Origin: JBGASG01 sp046328035
GTDB lineage: Bacteria > Cyanobacteriota > Vampirovibrionia > Obscuribacterales > Obscuribacteraceae
Reading direction: 5' to 3'
DNA: 64,000 nt
Assembly: GCA_046328035.1 (NCBI GenBank)
Contig: JAXLXI010000004.1
Location: 1-64,000 of the forward strand
Below the pieces are notes generated by a model. It worked only from the letters and a program-made list of their open reading frames with translations, had not been told where the DNA came from and did not search any database. Each line of letters begins with the position of its first letter. Positions within the stretch are counted from its first letter, which is position 1. Shown here piece after piece: positions 43,241-52,669 of the stretch. The position numbers and the translations under genes were made by a program.

Positions 43241-44440
43241 ATGATTAAGTGGGTCATGACATTTTTACTGATCTGGTTTATCTACAGCGTCAGAAGCATC
43301 TTTCCACCGATTATCGTAGGCGCGATCATCGCCTACTTGCTGCTGCCGATCGTGCAGAAACTTTCGCGCACAGCCAAGATTCCTGTCGGTCTGTCCACAG
43401 CCATCGTCTATATAAGCTTCGGTCTGGTGATTGGCGGTGCCATCTGGTTTTTGGGACCGGGAATTGTGCGAGAACTGAGCGAGCTGGTGGAGAATCGCCG
43501 AGAGATAGTATCAAATTCGGTATCACAGTTCGCCCGGCTCACCAACTGGGGTCTGGACGTCGACACCACCACTCAACACATTCTCGGCAGCGTCACTGAG
43601 TCGATCGCCAAGCCCGCGGAGATCGCTCACTGGGGACACGTGCTCGGGCACGGGGCCCTCTCGATCTTGGTTTGCGTCGTCACGTCCATCTACTTGACTC
43701 TGGACAGCGACAAGGTCGGTCAGTTCTTGCTGCGCTACGTTCCTGAAGATCGACGTCAGCCGGTCATAGACCTGGCGGCGCAGATGAACCGCATCCTCAG
43801 CCGCTATATGCAGGGCCAGCTGGTTTTGATCTGCATCATGTCTTCGGTAGCCTGGATTTTCCTGCACTTCGTGATCCACATGAAGTACGCGCTACCGGTG
43901 GCACTGCTCAGCGGATTTCTGGAAATTATTCCAGTGCTGGGTCCGATTCTTGCTACGTCCACCGCCGCCATCGTCGGCATGTCGCAGTTCGGTCCCAAAG
44001 TTGCCCTCGGTATCATCGTCTTCTATACGCTGGCTCGCTGGTTCGAGGACTACGTGATCGTGCCGAAAGTAATCGGACACGCCGTCGAGATGCATGCATT
44101 GGCCGTCATTTTTGCCGTGCTTTGCGGCGAAGTGCTGGCCGGCGGACTGGGCATGTTGATTGCCATTCCGGTCGCCGCCTGCATCAAGCTGGCATTCGAC
44201 TTTTTCTATCTGGGAAAGGTTCCCGAATCATCGCACGACAACGGCAAGCATGACGGTCACGCTCACTCGCACACCACCGCCTCCAGTGTCAAGAAACACG
44301 AACGGCACGAGGCGTCCGCCGAGATCAAAGAAGCAACGCAAGAAGCCGTCGCAGACGCGGTCGGCACCGAAGCCGTGAAGACCGAAGACGTGAAGGCAGG
44401 CGCTCCACAAACCGAGTCCGTGAAAACGGACGCCGTCTGA
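43241..44440 (+). CDS. AI-2E-family (PerM/YdiK-like) membrane permease
   Basis: Polytopic membrane protein of 399 residues. Helices near the N-terminus (FPPIIVGAIIAYLLLPIVQK) and the conserved LLSGFLEIIPVLGPILATS and DYVIVPKVIGHAVEMHALAVI are typical of the family, which exports small molecules of varied kinds. The last 70 residues form an unusual hydrophilic tail: a His-rich stretch (SSHDNGKHDGHAHSHTT) and then repeated Glu/Ala/Val/Lys segments (EAVKTEDVKAG, TESVKTDAV). The His-rich part may bind metal; that is inference. It follows the dehydrogenase by 45 bases. Confidence 0.88.
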   Translation: MIKWVMTFLLIWFIYSVRSIFPPIIVGAIIAYLLLPIVQKLSRTAKIPVGLSTAIVYISFGLVIGGAIWFLGPGIVRELSELVENRREIVSNSVSQFARLTNWGLDVDTTTQHILGSVTESIAKPAEIAHWGHVLGHGALSILVCVVTSIYLTLDSDKVGQFLLRYVPEDRRQPVIDLAAQMNRILSRYMQGQLVLICIMSSVAWIFLHFVIHMKYALPVALLSGFLEIIPVLGPILATSTAAIVGMSQFGPKVALGIIVFYTLARWFEDYVIVPKVIGHAVEMHALAVIFAVLCGEVLAGGLGMLIAIPVAACIKLAFDFFYLGKVPESSHDNGKHDGHAHSHTTASSVKKHERHEASAEIKEATQEAVADAVGTEAVKTEDVKAGAPQTESVKTDAV

Positions 44441-44456
44441 ACCTGATACGCCGGGC

Positions 44457-45506
44457 TCAGTGTCCCTGCATCGAAAAAACCAGCCAGGCGACCACGGAGA
44501 TATAACCGATCGCGCCGCAAAGCATGTAGCGCGCCGAAAGCCTCTGCCGATCTAGTAATGCCAGATAGAAGAAAGCAGCGCCGATCGCGACGATGCCACT
44601 AATAGTGGTGCCAAGGCTGAGGTCCCATTCGGTGAAAACAATCCCGAAAGCGGCCGGCCAGCAGCTCTGGAAAACCAATGCACCGGTGATATTGCCCAAC
44701 GCCAGCGTATCTTTGCCCTTGCGCGCCCAGAGGATACTGTTGACTTTCTCGGGCAGCTCAGTAGCCACCGGTGCCACGATCAGCGCGAGAATCATCGGAG
44801 GCACCGCCAGGAAGGTACTGAGGGCGCGCACATGATCGACGAACAAAATTGCACCGCCAACGATACCAGCCAGCCCGATCAGCACCTGAATGACAATCAC
44901 CGCAACATTAGTTCCGGTCTTCAGCAGCCTGTTTAGATGCAGGTGTTCGGGGGCTTCGCCTACTTCGCCCTCATGAGCAAACGTCTTGCGCAGGTAGAGA
45001 AAATACATGCCGACCATGAGCGCCGCCACCATCCAGCGCACCAATTTGAAATCCGGGCGATCGAAAATGGGAAAGGCACAAACCAGCGCCATGGCATACC
45101 CCATGATGAAAAAGCTCAGATCGCGCTTGAGCACAACTTCGTTGATGGACAGCGTCTCAGAGCGCAACCCCCGCCTGGCACACCAGAGGATGGCAAAACC
45201 GCACAATCCCATAGTCAGCGTGGTCAACATGAAGGGAGCGCCGGCGATCGCACCGATGCCGACCGCGTGCGCCGCGTGTACGGCCATCGAATCACCGCCC
45301 GCAAAGCAGAGCACCGATACGACTGGAATTAAAGTTTCGGGCAGGGCAGTGCCGACCGCAGCCAGAACGCTGCCCACCACGCCCTCGCTCAAGTGCAGTT
45401 TCTGCCCCAACCATTCGACGCCGTTAGTAAACAGCTCGGCTGAACCGAGAATAATCAGGAGGGCACCGAAAAGTACCAGTCCATCTATCACTGGATGAGG
45501 CGCCAT
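44457..45506 (-). CDS. Na+/Ca2+ exchanger-family (CaCA) cation antiporter
   Basis: 349 residues, about ten membrane helices. The two alpha repeats of the CaCA superfamily are visible: VVGSVLAAVGTALPETLIPV near the N-terminus, and ALIVAPVATELPEKVNSIL with GNITGALVFQSCWP in the second half. The GTxLPE and ATELPE motifs hold the ion-binding acidic residues. Probably exchanges Ca2+ for Na+ or H+ at the inner membrane. ATG 45506 has no clear Shine-Dalgarno. Convergent with the AI-2E-family gene, 16 bases apart. Confidence 0.88.
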   Translation of the reverse strand: MAPHPVIDGLVLFGALLIILGSAELFTNGVEWLGQKLHLSEGVVGSVLAAVGTALPETLIPVVSVLCFAGGDSMAVHAAHAVGIGAIAGAPFMLTTLTMGLCGFAILWCARRGLRSETLSINEVVLKRDLSFFIMGYAMALVCAFPIFDRPDFKLVRWMVAALMVGMYFLYLRKTFAHEGEVGEAPEHLHLNRLLKTGTNVAVIVIQVLIGLAGIVGGAILFVDHVRALSTFLAVPPMILALIVAPVATELPEKVNSILWARKGKDTLALGNITGALVFQSCWPAAFGIVFTEWDLSLGTTISGIVAIGAAFFYLALLDRQRLSARYMLCGAIGYISVVAWLVFSMQGH

Positions 45507-45648
45507 TAGTTTTGTAGTACTTGTTTCTGCACAGTGTATGTAGCCCGTGAGTACACAGTAGCTGATTATTGAGCGTGTTATATTGGCTGACGATAAAAAT
45601 TAGCAATCCGCTCGCGAATCACATTCGCAGTTACGCAGGGAGATTGTC

Positions 45649-45933
45649 TTGACCACTATTAAAGATGTCGAACATGTGGCCAAACTGGCTCGCCTGGCGC
45701 TGACCGAGGAAGAAAAGGTCAAGTTTGCTGAACAACTGGCGAAGATTATCGACAACTTCAATGCGCTCAAGGAAGTCGACACCGAGGGCGTTGAGCCGCT
45801 CACCCATGCCCTGCCGCTATACAACGTACTGCGGGAAGATAAGGTTGTGACACCTCCCGGGCGAGACCTTCTCATGAAGAACGCCCCTGCCGAAGAAAAC
45901 GGTTTTTTCAAGGTCCCAAAAATCGGGGATTAA
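45649..45933 (+). CDS. gatC: Asp-tRNA(Asn)/Glu-tRNA(Gln) amidotransferase subunit C
   Basis: Small subunit of the GatCAB amidotransferase. 94 residues, normal length. Signatures are VEHVAKLARLALTEEEKVKF and the C-terminal VEPLTHALPLYNVLREDKVV. TTG 45649 is the start; AGGGAGA lies just upstream. The frame encodes the expected N-terminus (MTTIKDVEHVAKL). gatA and gatB are not adjacent. Confidence 0.95.
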   Translation: MTTIKDVEHVAKLARLALTEEEKVKFAEQLAKIIDNFNALKEVDTEGVEPLTHALPLYNVLREDKVVTPPGRDLLMKNAPAEENGFFKVPKIGD

Positions 45934-46066
45934 CCGACTCCAACAAAGTAGTTGTGCTAAACGAGCGTCAGGCGCTGGTTAAAATGGCGCCGGTGGCTTA
46001 TATTTGATTAGGTATGCCGCAAAGAACAGCGAGCGATATCCGATCTGAGCTTTCTCTGCAGATCGA

Positions 46067-46086
46067 CCTCGAGTTAATTCTCGAGG
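46067..46086 (+). promoter_or_regulatory. Hairpin in the pyrG leader
   Basis: CCTCGAG and CTCGAGG pair across a TTAATT loop, 44 bases before the pyrG start. A T run does not follow, so it is a leader structure rather than a terminator. pyrG leaders carry attenuators in some Gram-positive bacteria; whether this acts similarly is unknown. Confidence 0.4.
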
Positions 46087-46130
46087 GGCGGAGAGAAGGC
46101 TAAGGCGCTCATTTTTATAAGGAGGTCTCG

Positions 46131-47804
46131 GTGAACACCAGGTATGTCTTCGTGACTGGTGGAGTAGTCTCCTCTTTGGGCAAAGGCATCGTCGCCGCAT
46201 CGCTGGGACGCCTTTTGAGAGCCAGAGGGCTGGACACAACCATCGTCAAGCTGGACCCGTACCTGAACGTCGACCCGGGAACCATGAGTCCGTATCAGCA
46301 CGGCGAGGTCTTTGTCACCGAAGACGGCGCCGAAACCGACCTCGACCTGGGGCACTACGAGCGTTTCATCAACAAAGACCTCTCCCGGATGAACAACGTC
46401 ACCGCCGGGTGGATTTACAAGAACGTTCTGGAGAAAGAGCGACGCGGCGACTATCTGGGTGGCACGGTCCAGATGATTCCTCACGTCACCAACGAAATCA
46501 AAAACTTCATTCGCAAAGCTGCTCAAACTTCCGGGTCAGACATCGTGATCGTCGAAGTGGGCGGCACGGTGGGCGACATCGAAAGCCTGATTTTCCTGGA
46601 AGCTATCCGCCAGATGCGCAAAGAAGTTGGGCGAGATCACGTTTGCTATATCCACGTCACCTTGATTCCAAATCTGCGCACAACTAACGAATTGAAAACC
46701 AAACCGACGCAGCACAGCGTCGAGATGCTGCGCAGTCGGGGTATCCAGCCGGATGTCCTGGTTTGCAGAACCGATAAACATCTGTCTTCATCAATAAAAG
46801 ACAAACTCTCGCTGTTCACAGACGTCGATGTGAAGAGCGTCATTCAGTGCAAAGACGTGCAGCACTTGTACGAAGTACCGATTTTCCTCGAGCAGGAAGG
46901 GCTGGCCGCGCGGGTTCTCGAGCGCCTCCACATTGTCAACGATCCGCCCGATCTGGAAGACTGGAAAGATCTCGTTGAACGCATCAAGCATCCATCCCAT
47001 ACCGTTAAAGTAGCAATCGTCGGCAAGTACGTGATGTTGTCCGACGCTTATATCTCCGTGGTTGAATCGCTGAAGCACGGCGGCGCCCGTTCGGGTAATG
47101 CGGTGCAAATCAAGTGGGTACTCTCGGAAGATATCGAGAAGCACGGTTGCGAAGACTACCTCAGCGATGTCGACGGCATTCTTGTCCCCGGCGGCTTTGG
47201 AGATCGAGGCATCGAAGGCAAAATCCAGGCAATCAACTATGCGCGCACGCACAAGATTCCGTTCCTCGGACTGTGCCTGGGTATGCAAACGGCGGTCATC
47301 GAATTTGCCAGAAACGTTGCCGGCATGGCGGGCGCGAATTCCAGCGAGTTCGATCCCAATTCACCATATCCGGTCATCGACCTGATGCCCGATCAGCACA
47401 ACGTCGTCAACAAGGGCGGCACCATGCGCCTCGGACGTTTTCCCTGCAATATAAAACCCGGTACACAGACCGAGACGGTTTACGGCGAGCCGGTGATTTA
47501 CGAACGCCATCGTCATCGCTACGAAGTGAACAACGACTTCAGAGACAAACTGCAGCAGAGCGGATTGATTTTCTCGGGACTGTCACCGGATGAACGTCTG
47601 GTCGAAATGATCGAGCTGGCGGATCATCCTTACTTCATTGCCTGCCAGTTCCATCCGGAATTGCGTTCTCGTCCGGATAGGCCGCATCCGCTCTTCGTCG
47701 GTTTCGTCGAAGCTATGCAGAAAAATCCGCGCACCACCGACGTCAGCCCCAAAGACAGCGAATCGGTGATGCCTACTGATCGCGATCGAGTGCACAACAG
47801 ATAA
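46131..47804 (+). CDS. pyrG: CTP synthase
   Basis: Makes CTP from UTP with glutamine-derived ammonia. 557 residues. The synthetase domain begins TRYVFVTGGVVSSLGKGIVA, followed by LDPYLNVDPGTMSPYQHGEV. The C-terminal glutamine amidotransferase domain has its nucleophile in FLGLCLGMQ and the His/Glu pair in ACQFHPELRSRP. GTG 46131 has AAGGAGG five bases upstream, the best Shine-Dalgarno in the window. Confidence 0.98.
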   Translation: MNTRYVFVTGGVVSSLGKGIVAASLGRLLRARGLDTTIVKLDPYLNVDPGTMSPYQHGEVFVTEDGAETDLDLGHYERFINKDLSRMNNVTAGWIYKNVLEKERRGDYLGGTVQMIPHVTNEIKNFIRKAAQTSGSDIVIVEVGGTVGDIESLIFLEAIRQMRKEVGRDHVCYIHVTLIPNLRTTNELKTKPTQHSVEMLRSRGIQPDVLVCRTDKHLSSSIKDKLSLFTDVDVKSVIQCKDVQHLYEVPIFLEQEGLAARVLERLHIVNDPPDLEDWKDLVERIKHPSHTVKVAIVGKYVMLSDAYISVVESLKHGGARSGNAVQIKWVLSEDIEKHGCEDYLSDVDGILVPGGFGDRGIEGKIQAINYARTHKIPFLGLCLGMQTAVIEFARNVAGMAGANSSEFDPNSPYPVIDLMPDQHNVVNKGGTMRLGRFPCNIKPGTQTETVYGEPVIYERHRHRYEVNNDFRDKLQQSGLIFSGLSPDERLVEMIELADHPYFIACQFHPELRSRPDRPHPLFVGFVEAMQKNPRTTDVSPKDSESVMPTDRDRVHNR

Positions 47805-47822
47805 TTCAGCGATAAATAAACC

Positions 47823-48032
47823 ATGTACGAAGACGGCAATCCAGACGACGTCCCGACGAAGTATGTCATTCTCTATGTCTGTCTGTTCGGTGCGCTGGCA
47901 ACCGGTTTTCTGGCGGCGGGTATGAACGTGCTTGGCATGGATGTGTTCGGCATCACCCCGCTGCAATGGTGGTGGCTGCCTGGAATCTTTGCCGCCATCG
48001 CCGGCGTATTATTCATCCTGCCGCGATTTTAG
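47823..48032 (+). CDS. Small two-helix membrane protein
   Basis: 69 residues from ATG 47823, 18 bases after pyrG. After an acidic N-terminus (MYEDGNPDDVPTK) come two hydrophobic helices (YVILYVCLFGALATGFLAAG and WWWLPGIFAAIAGVLFILP). No family is recognised. Operon position with pyrG and a clean hydrophobic layout support a real gene; the Shine-Dalgarno is weak. Confidence 0.6.
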   Translation: MYEDGNPDDVPTKYVILYVCLFGALATGFLAAGMNVLGMDVFGITPLQWWWLPGIFAAIAGVLFILPRF

Positions 48033-48073
48033 ATCAACAGCACCGAATCCCAAGCACCGAATGCGGTGTACTC

Positions 48074-51000
48074 TTATTCGTCGGGCAACGGATTGCCGGT
48101 GCGGCTGCGCAGTTCCGGCTCGTAGAGGTCGCCGGTGATGAATTCCCAGCGGTCTGCATCTTCCGAGATGAAAGTTTCGACTTTGCGCGCCATCTGCTCC
48201 AGTTTCTTGGCCTCAGCAGTGTCGCCCAACTTGCGAACGATGGCTGATCGCCTGTCGAGCAGATCAGGCATGGTGGTGTGATAACGGTTGTAGGCGTTGC
48301 GAATGGCGACAAAAGCCTTGTTGTACAGTTCGTCCGCATCCTGATATTGCCCCTGACGGCCGGAGGACTCGGCCTGCTTCATCAGTTCAAGCGATTGACG
48401 GACCGCTTTGGCGCGCACGCGCATCTGTTCGAGTGTGGCGTTGACGATGGCCAGCTGCTCGAGCACGGCATCGGACAGATCGGCATTCAGTCCCAGCGCT
48501 TCTACGTACGTGCGCTCTGCAACCTGGAATTTGTCTTGCTCGGCATAACAGCACGCGGCCTGCGCTTTGATCAAAGCGAGGTCGGTGGCACTGCGCCGGG
48601 GTTGAGATATGGCAATGGATTCAGCGGAGTCATACAACTGTTCCGCGACCTGGAACAGTCTCAGTTTCTTCGCAGCAATTGCCAGCGGCATCAAGTTTTG
48701 CACGATGCGCATGTCGGTAGACGGGAAAATTTCCCAGGCCACCCGCAGAGCTTGCTCCAGCGTGGAATAAGCATCAACGTCAGATTCTGTTTTGTCTTCG
48801 CTCAGCTTCTGCAGCCCCGACTCCAGCTGTTGCCGCCACCAGGTGCGAGCATCTTCTAATGCTTCGGACGTCACTTGCGAAGCCAACGGCGCCGCCGGAA
48901 TGGGCGGTCCGCTCAATGTGCTGATCGCGTCAGGATCCGTAGTCAATACTTTCTGAGGAATCGGAATGTCTGGTTCCTCTTCGTCCGCCGGTGGCGGCAC
49001 GTTCAAAAGAATAGGCACCACCGTGCCCGGTGGCACGGTCTCGTTGGGATCGAAATCGGGACCGTTACCTGAAACTTTAGCAATAGCAGCCAGGGCCTCT
49101 TGTTCTTGCTTAGCTTTTTCAACATCAGCCAGTTCTCTTTCGGCATTGGCAGCAGCAGCTTCGGCAGCGGCTTTGGCAGCGCGCGCCAGTTCGTTGGCCA
49201 TTTGTTCATCGGCCCAGGCAGAAGCTGCTTCGGCAGCTTCTGCCTGGGCGCGCTGAGTAGCGGCCTCGGCCTCGGATTGTGCTTGCTCAGCTTGCGCTTC
49301 AGCTTGTTCTTTGGCTTTCTTAGCAGCAAAAGCCTCAGCGGCCTCTTTTTCCACTTTCGCGAATGCGGCGTCCAGAGCCAGATCGAGATCGTCTTTCTCA
49401 GGCTCCTTGGCAGTCAAAGGCATGGGTCCTTTGCTGACTGCCCCCTGGTCGTGCTGCAATGCAGCCATCCAGGAAGGAACCAGTGGATCGTCGCCGCCGG
49501 TCGGCTGACTGGGTGCAGGCGGTGGCTGCAATTCGCCGGGCGGCGGTGCAGGCGGTGGCATGACCGGTGGCGGCGCTTCGGCAGCCGGCGTGGCTGGAAT
49601 TCCAGCCGCAGGTGCATGGGAAGCGGCAGGCGATTGTGCCTCGTCCGGAGGTTGCGCGTTTTTCTGAATGGGCTTGAACGACTTGGCGGCTTTGAGAATT
49701 GCCAGACCTTGAGCCGCACTGACTCCGCCGGCTTTGGACGGAGTGGTGGCAGGCGGGGTACCGGCTGCCGGAGGCGCCGGTCCATCACTGGGTCCGGTAC
49801 TGGCCGGTGCTTCGCGGACCGCAGTGGCAGTCGCCGTTGAAGCATGCGCAACATCGGAGCCACCGTTTTGCGCAGCCACTTCCTGGGCGGCATGAGCAGC
49901 GGCAGCAGCTTCTTCAGCAGCTTTAGCGGCAGCAGCTTCTTCAGCGGCTTTGGCAGCGGCTTCTTCAGCGACCTTGGCGTTGGCTGCCTCTTCCGCAGCT
50001 CTGGCAGCTTCTTCCTCGGCGACCCTGGCAGCCTCTTCCGCAGCCCTGGCAGCCTCTTCTGCAGCTCTGGCGGCAGCGGCTTCTTCAGCGGCTTTGGCAG
50101 CGACTGCCTCTTCGGCTGCTCTAATTGCGGCCTCTTCAGCTGCTTTGGCAGCGGCAGCTGCTTCCTCTGCAGCTCTGATTGCCGCTTCTGCTTCTTCTTG
50201 CGCTCGACGAACAGCTGCAGCCTCTTCTTCCGCTTTCAATCTAGCAGCTTCTTCCTCCGCAGCCTTAGCTCTGAGATATGCTTCTTCGGCAGCCTTTCTG
50301 AAACCTTCTTCCTCAGCGGCCCTTCGCGCAGCCTCATCGGCGGCCGCCTTGCGGGCAGCTTCTTCGGCGGCGGCTTTGCGTGCGGCAATCTGGTCGGCTT
50401 CGCGTTTCGCCAGGTCGGCAGCTTTCTTGCGAGCCAGTTCCTCGGCGGCCTTGCGAAGCGTTTCTTCTTGAGCCAGGCGTCTGCGCTCTTCTTCTTCAAA
50501 TGTCTTGCGTCGCGCCTCTTCTTCTGCTTCTCGGCGCTTCGCTTCGGCTTCTTCCTCAGCAAGTTTTCTGGCCGCTTCTTTCAGAGCCTCGATGCGAGCC
50601 GCTTCTTCCTCTTCGGCTTTACGCTTCGCTTCTTCTTCGGCCGCAATGCGTGCAGCTTCTTCCTCTTCGGCTTTGCGCTTCGCTTCTTCTTCGGCCGCAA
50701 TGCGTGCAGCTTCTTCCTCTTCGGCTTTACGCTTCGCTTCTTCTTCGGCCGCAATGCGTGCGGCTTCTTCCTCTTCGGCTTTGCGCTTCGCTTCTTCTTC
50801 GGCCGCAATGCGTGCCGCTTCTTCCTCTTCGGCTTTGCGCTTCGCTTCTTCTTCCTCGGCAGCAATGCGTGCGGCTTCGTCTTCCTCTGCTTTGCGCTTC
50901 GCTTCTTCTTCGGCCGCGATGCGTGCGGCTTCGTCTTCTTCTGCTTTGCGCTTCGCCTCTTCCTCGGCGGCGATGCGTGCCGCCTCGTCTTCTTCGGCTT

Positions 51001-52558
51001 TGCGCTTCGCTTCTTCTTCCTCAGCGGCGATACGTGCCGCCTCATCTTCTTCGGCTTTCCGCTTCGCTTCTTCCTCGACTGCAACACGCGCGGCTTCTTC
51101 TTCCGCCGCAATGCGTGCAGCTTCTTCCTCGTCAGCTAAGCGCTTCGCCTCGGCGGACTCTTCTTCTTTGCGTTTTTCTTCTTCAGCGGCGAGCCGCGCA
51201 GCTTCTTCCTCAGCGGCGAGTCGAGCAGCTTCTTCTTCAGCGTCCAGCCGAGCAGCTTCTTCCTCAGCCAGGCGTTTCGCTTGTTCTTCGGCAGCCTTGC
51301 GCTTCGCTTCTTCTTCGGCAGCCTTGCGCTTCGCTTCTTCTTCAGCCGCCTGCCGAGCAATTTCTTCCTCGGCAGCCTTGCGCGCCACCTCTTCTTCAGC
51401 GGCTCTGCGAATAGCTTCGGCATCCGCCTGAGCCTTGGCAATCGCCGCTTCCGCTGCCGCTTTGGCAGCAGCTGCCTCGGCCATCGCCTTGGCGGCGGCC
51501 GCTTCTGCCGCCGCCTGGGCAGCCGCAGCTTCGGCCGCTTTGGCGAGAGCCAGGGCTTCTGCGGCTTTGGCCGCAGCGACGGCTTCGGCCGCTTTGGCTG
51601 CGGCCAGTTCGCTGGCGGAAGGCATGGCGTGCTCGCCGGTGGGAGCAGGTTTGGCGATTTCTCCAGTCAGAGCCGGCTTAGGAACTTCACCTGTCAGGGC
51701 AGGTTTGGCGATCTCACCGGTGGGAGATGTGGGAATGGTCGGTTTCAAAAGTTCGCCGGTTGTTAGCGAGGGTTTCACACTCTCGCCGGTGGTGGCGGTG
51801 CTGTCGGCCGGCGGCGCCGGCGGCGCCGGCGGTGCCGGAGGCAGCGTCGGTTTCGTCACTTCGCCTGTAGCTTTCAACCATCTGCTGATGGCGTCTTCTG
51901 CATCCGGGTCGGGCGCTGCCGACGACATGACATTGGCGCGCATGGCGGCTTCGCGTGCCCGCACCTCTGCGGTCAATCGCTCGGACGCCGCTCTCTCAGC
52001 GGCTTCCTCAGCGGCTCTCTGCGCGGCGGCGCGCTCAGCCTGCCGTTTGGCGGCGACTTCCGCCGGGTCGGGCGGCGGGGGTCCGAGCTTGGCTATCTCC
52101 GCCGGCGCATTGACATCAATTTGCTCGAGCGGCACGCCTGTCTGCAGTAGCAAACGATGGAAGTAACCCAGAGCCACTTTGGACTCTTTCGACTTGGCGG
52201 TAGGAACCAGACAGAGCACAGCGTTGTAGTAAATGCGGGCGGCTTCCAGCATCTCGCCCTTGTATTTCTTCATCTCCGCAAGCGCGAAGAGGTCCATGAA
52301 GATGCAGGGTTCGTTCCAGGGATGGCGGGTGAGGTTGGTGAAAAGAGATTGGTCGAGGAGGAATGCCGCTTTGTCGAAATCACCGACAGCAAAATAAATC
52401 TGTCCGAGGAAGCTCAAAGCAGACGCCAGACGATAATCATCCGCCTGGAAGTTTTTCTGCGCGAATTCAATTGCTTGTTTGAGCTGTAATTGAGCTCTGA
52501 CGAATTGCCGCTTCTCCGCAGCAAGCGTGCCGCTCTTTACATATCCGTCCCAGGACAT
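48074..52558 (-). CDS. Giant TPR protein with a long Ala/Glu/Lys/Arg-rich helical rod
   Basis: 1494 residues from ATG 52558 (GTG 52564 is an alternative). No signal peptide or membrane segment is seen. The layout is: N-terminal TPR-like region to about 150 (LASALSFLGQIYFAVGDFDKAA); a Pro-rich and TGE-repeat linker (about 230-310); a continuous charged Ala/Glu-rich helix of about 600 residues, part of it built of nine 18-19-residue repeats; a Pro/Ala-rich linker; another Ala/Glu helix; and a C-terminal TPR-like domain (LFQVAEQLYDSAESIAIS, KFQVAERTYVEALGLNADL, QGQYQDADELYNKAFVAI). The rod resembles a stable single alpha-helix or coiled coil, as in TolA-type spacers. A structural spacer or scaffold is plausible; function is unknown. 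Confidence 0.88.
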   Translation of the reverse strand: MSWDGYVKSGTLAAEKRQFVRAQLQLKQAIEFAQKNFQADDYRLASALSFLGQIYFAVGDFDKAAFLLDQSLFTNLTRHPWNEPCIFMDLFALAEMKKYKGEMLEAARIYYNAVLCLVPTAKSKESKVALGYFHRLLLQTGVPLEQIDVNAPAEIAKLGPPPPDPAEVAAKRQAERAAAQRAAEEAAERAASERLTAEVRAREAAMRANVMSSAAPDPDAEDAISRWLKATGEVTKPTLPPAPPAPPAPPADSTATTGESVKPSLTTGELLKPTIPTSPTGEIAKPALTGEVPKPALTGEIAKPAPTGEHAMPSASELAAAKAAEAVAAAKAAEALALAKAAEAAAAQAAAEAAAAKAMAEAAAAKAAAEAAIAKAQADAEAIRRAAEEEVARKAAEEEIARQAAEEEAKRKAAEEEAKRKAAEEQAKRLAEEEAARLDAEEEAARLAAEEEAARLAAEEEKRKEEESAEAKRLADEEEAARIAAEEEAARVAVEEEAKRKAEEDEAARIAAEEEEAKRKAEEDEAARIAAEEEAKRKAEEDEAARIAAEEEAKRKAEEDEAARIAAEEEEAKRKAEEEEAARIAAEEEAKRKAEEEEAARIAAEEEAKRKAEEEEAARIAAEEEAKRKAEEEEAARIAAEEEAKRKAEEEEAARIEALKEAARKLAEEEAEAKRREAEEEARRKTFEEEERRRLAQEETLRKAAEELARKKAADLAKREADQIAARKAAAEEAARKAAADEAARRAAEEEGFRKAAEEAYLRAKAAEEEAARLKAEEEAAAVRRAQEEAEAAIRAAEEAAAAAKAAEEAAIRAAEEAVAAKAAEEAAAARAAEEAARAAEEAARVAEEEAARAAEEAANAKVAEEAAAKAAEEAAAAKAAEEAAAAAHAAQEVAAQNGGSDVAHASTATATAVREAPASTGPSDGPAPPAAGTPPATTPSKAGGVSAAQGLAILKAAKSFKPIQKNAQPPDEAQSPAASHAPAAGIPATPAAEAPPPVMPPPAPPPGELQPPPAPSQPTGGDDPLVPSWMAALQHDQGAVSKGPMPLTAKEPEKDDLDLALDAAFAKVEKEAAEAFAAKKAKEQAEAQAEQAQSEAEAATQRAQAEAAEAASAWADEQMANELARAAKAAAEAAAANAERELADVEKAKQEQEALAAIAKVSGNGPDFDPNETVPPGTVVPILLNVPPPADEEEPDIPIPQKVLTTDPDAISTLSGPPIPAAPLASQVTSEALEDARTWWRQQLESGLQKLSEDKTESDVDAYSTLEQALRVAWEIFPSTDMRIVQNLMPLAIAAKKLRLFQVAEQLYDSAESIAISQPRRSATDLALIKAQAACCYAEQDKFQVAERTYVEALGLNADLSDAVLEQLAIVNATLEQMRVRAKAVRQSLELMKQAESSGRQGQYQDADELYNKAFVAIRNAYNRYHTTMPDLLDRRSAIVRKLGDTAEAKKLEQMARKVETFISEDADRWEFITGDLYEPELRSRTGNPLPDE
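50592..51083 (-). repeat. Nine tandem 54/57-bp repeats inside the giant protein gene
   Basis: Units start at 50592, 50646, 50700, 50754, 50808, 50865, 50919, 50973 and 51030; seven are 54 bp and two are 57 bp (one extra Glu codon). Each encodes AKRKAEE(D/E)EAARIAAEEE or a near copy. The first four are almost identical, which suggests recent amplification. Confidence 0.93.
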
Positions 52559-52669
52559 CGTCACCTACCCTTCCATATAGGCGTTATACCCCGACTTTTC
52601 GCATGACTTCACCGAAAATCTCCAGGTCTTGCACTCATCTTTTTCCACATACAGATAAAATCTGTTGTC

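Noticed and set aside
49844..51414. Long Phe/Cys/Ser-rich and Leu/Arg-rich frames on the plus strand
   Set aside because: They are the complement of the Ala/Glu-rich repeat gene; low-complexity repeats give open frames on both strands.
48966..52166. Ala/Ser-rich plus-strand frames opposite the giant TPR gene
   Set aside because: Same repeat-derived artefact; the minus-strand frame is continuous for 1494 residues with TPR-like ends.
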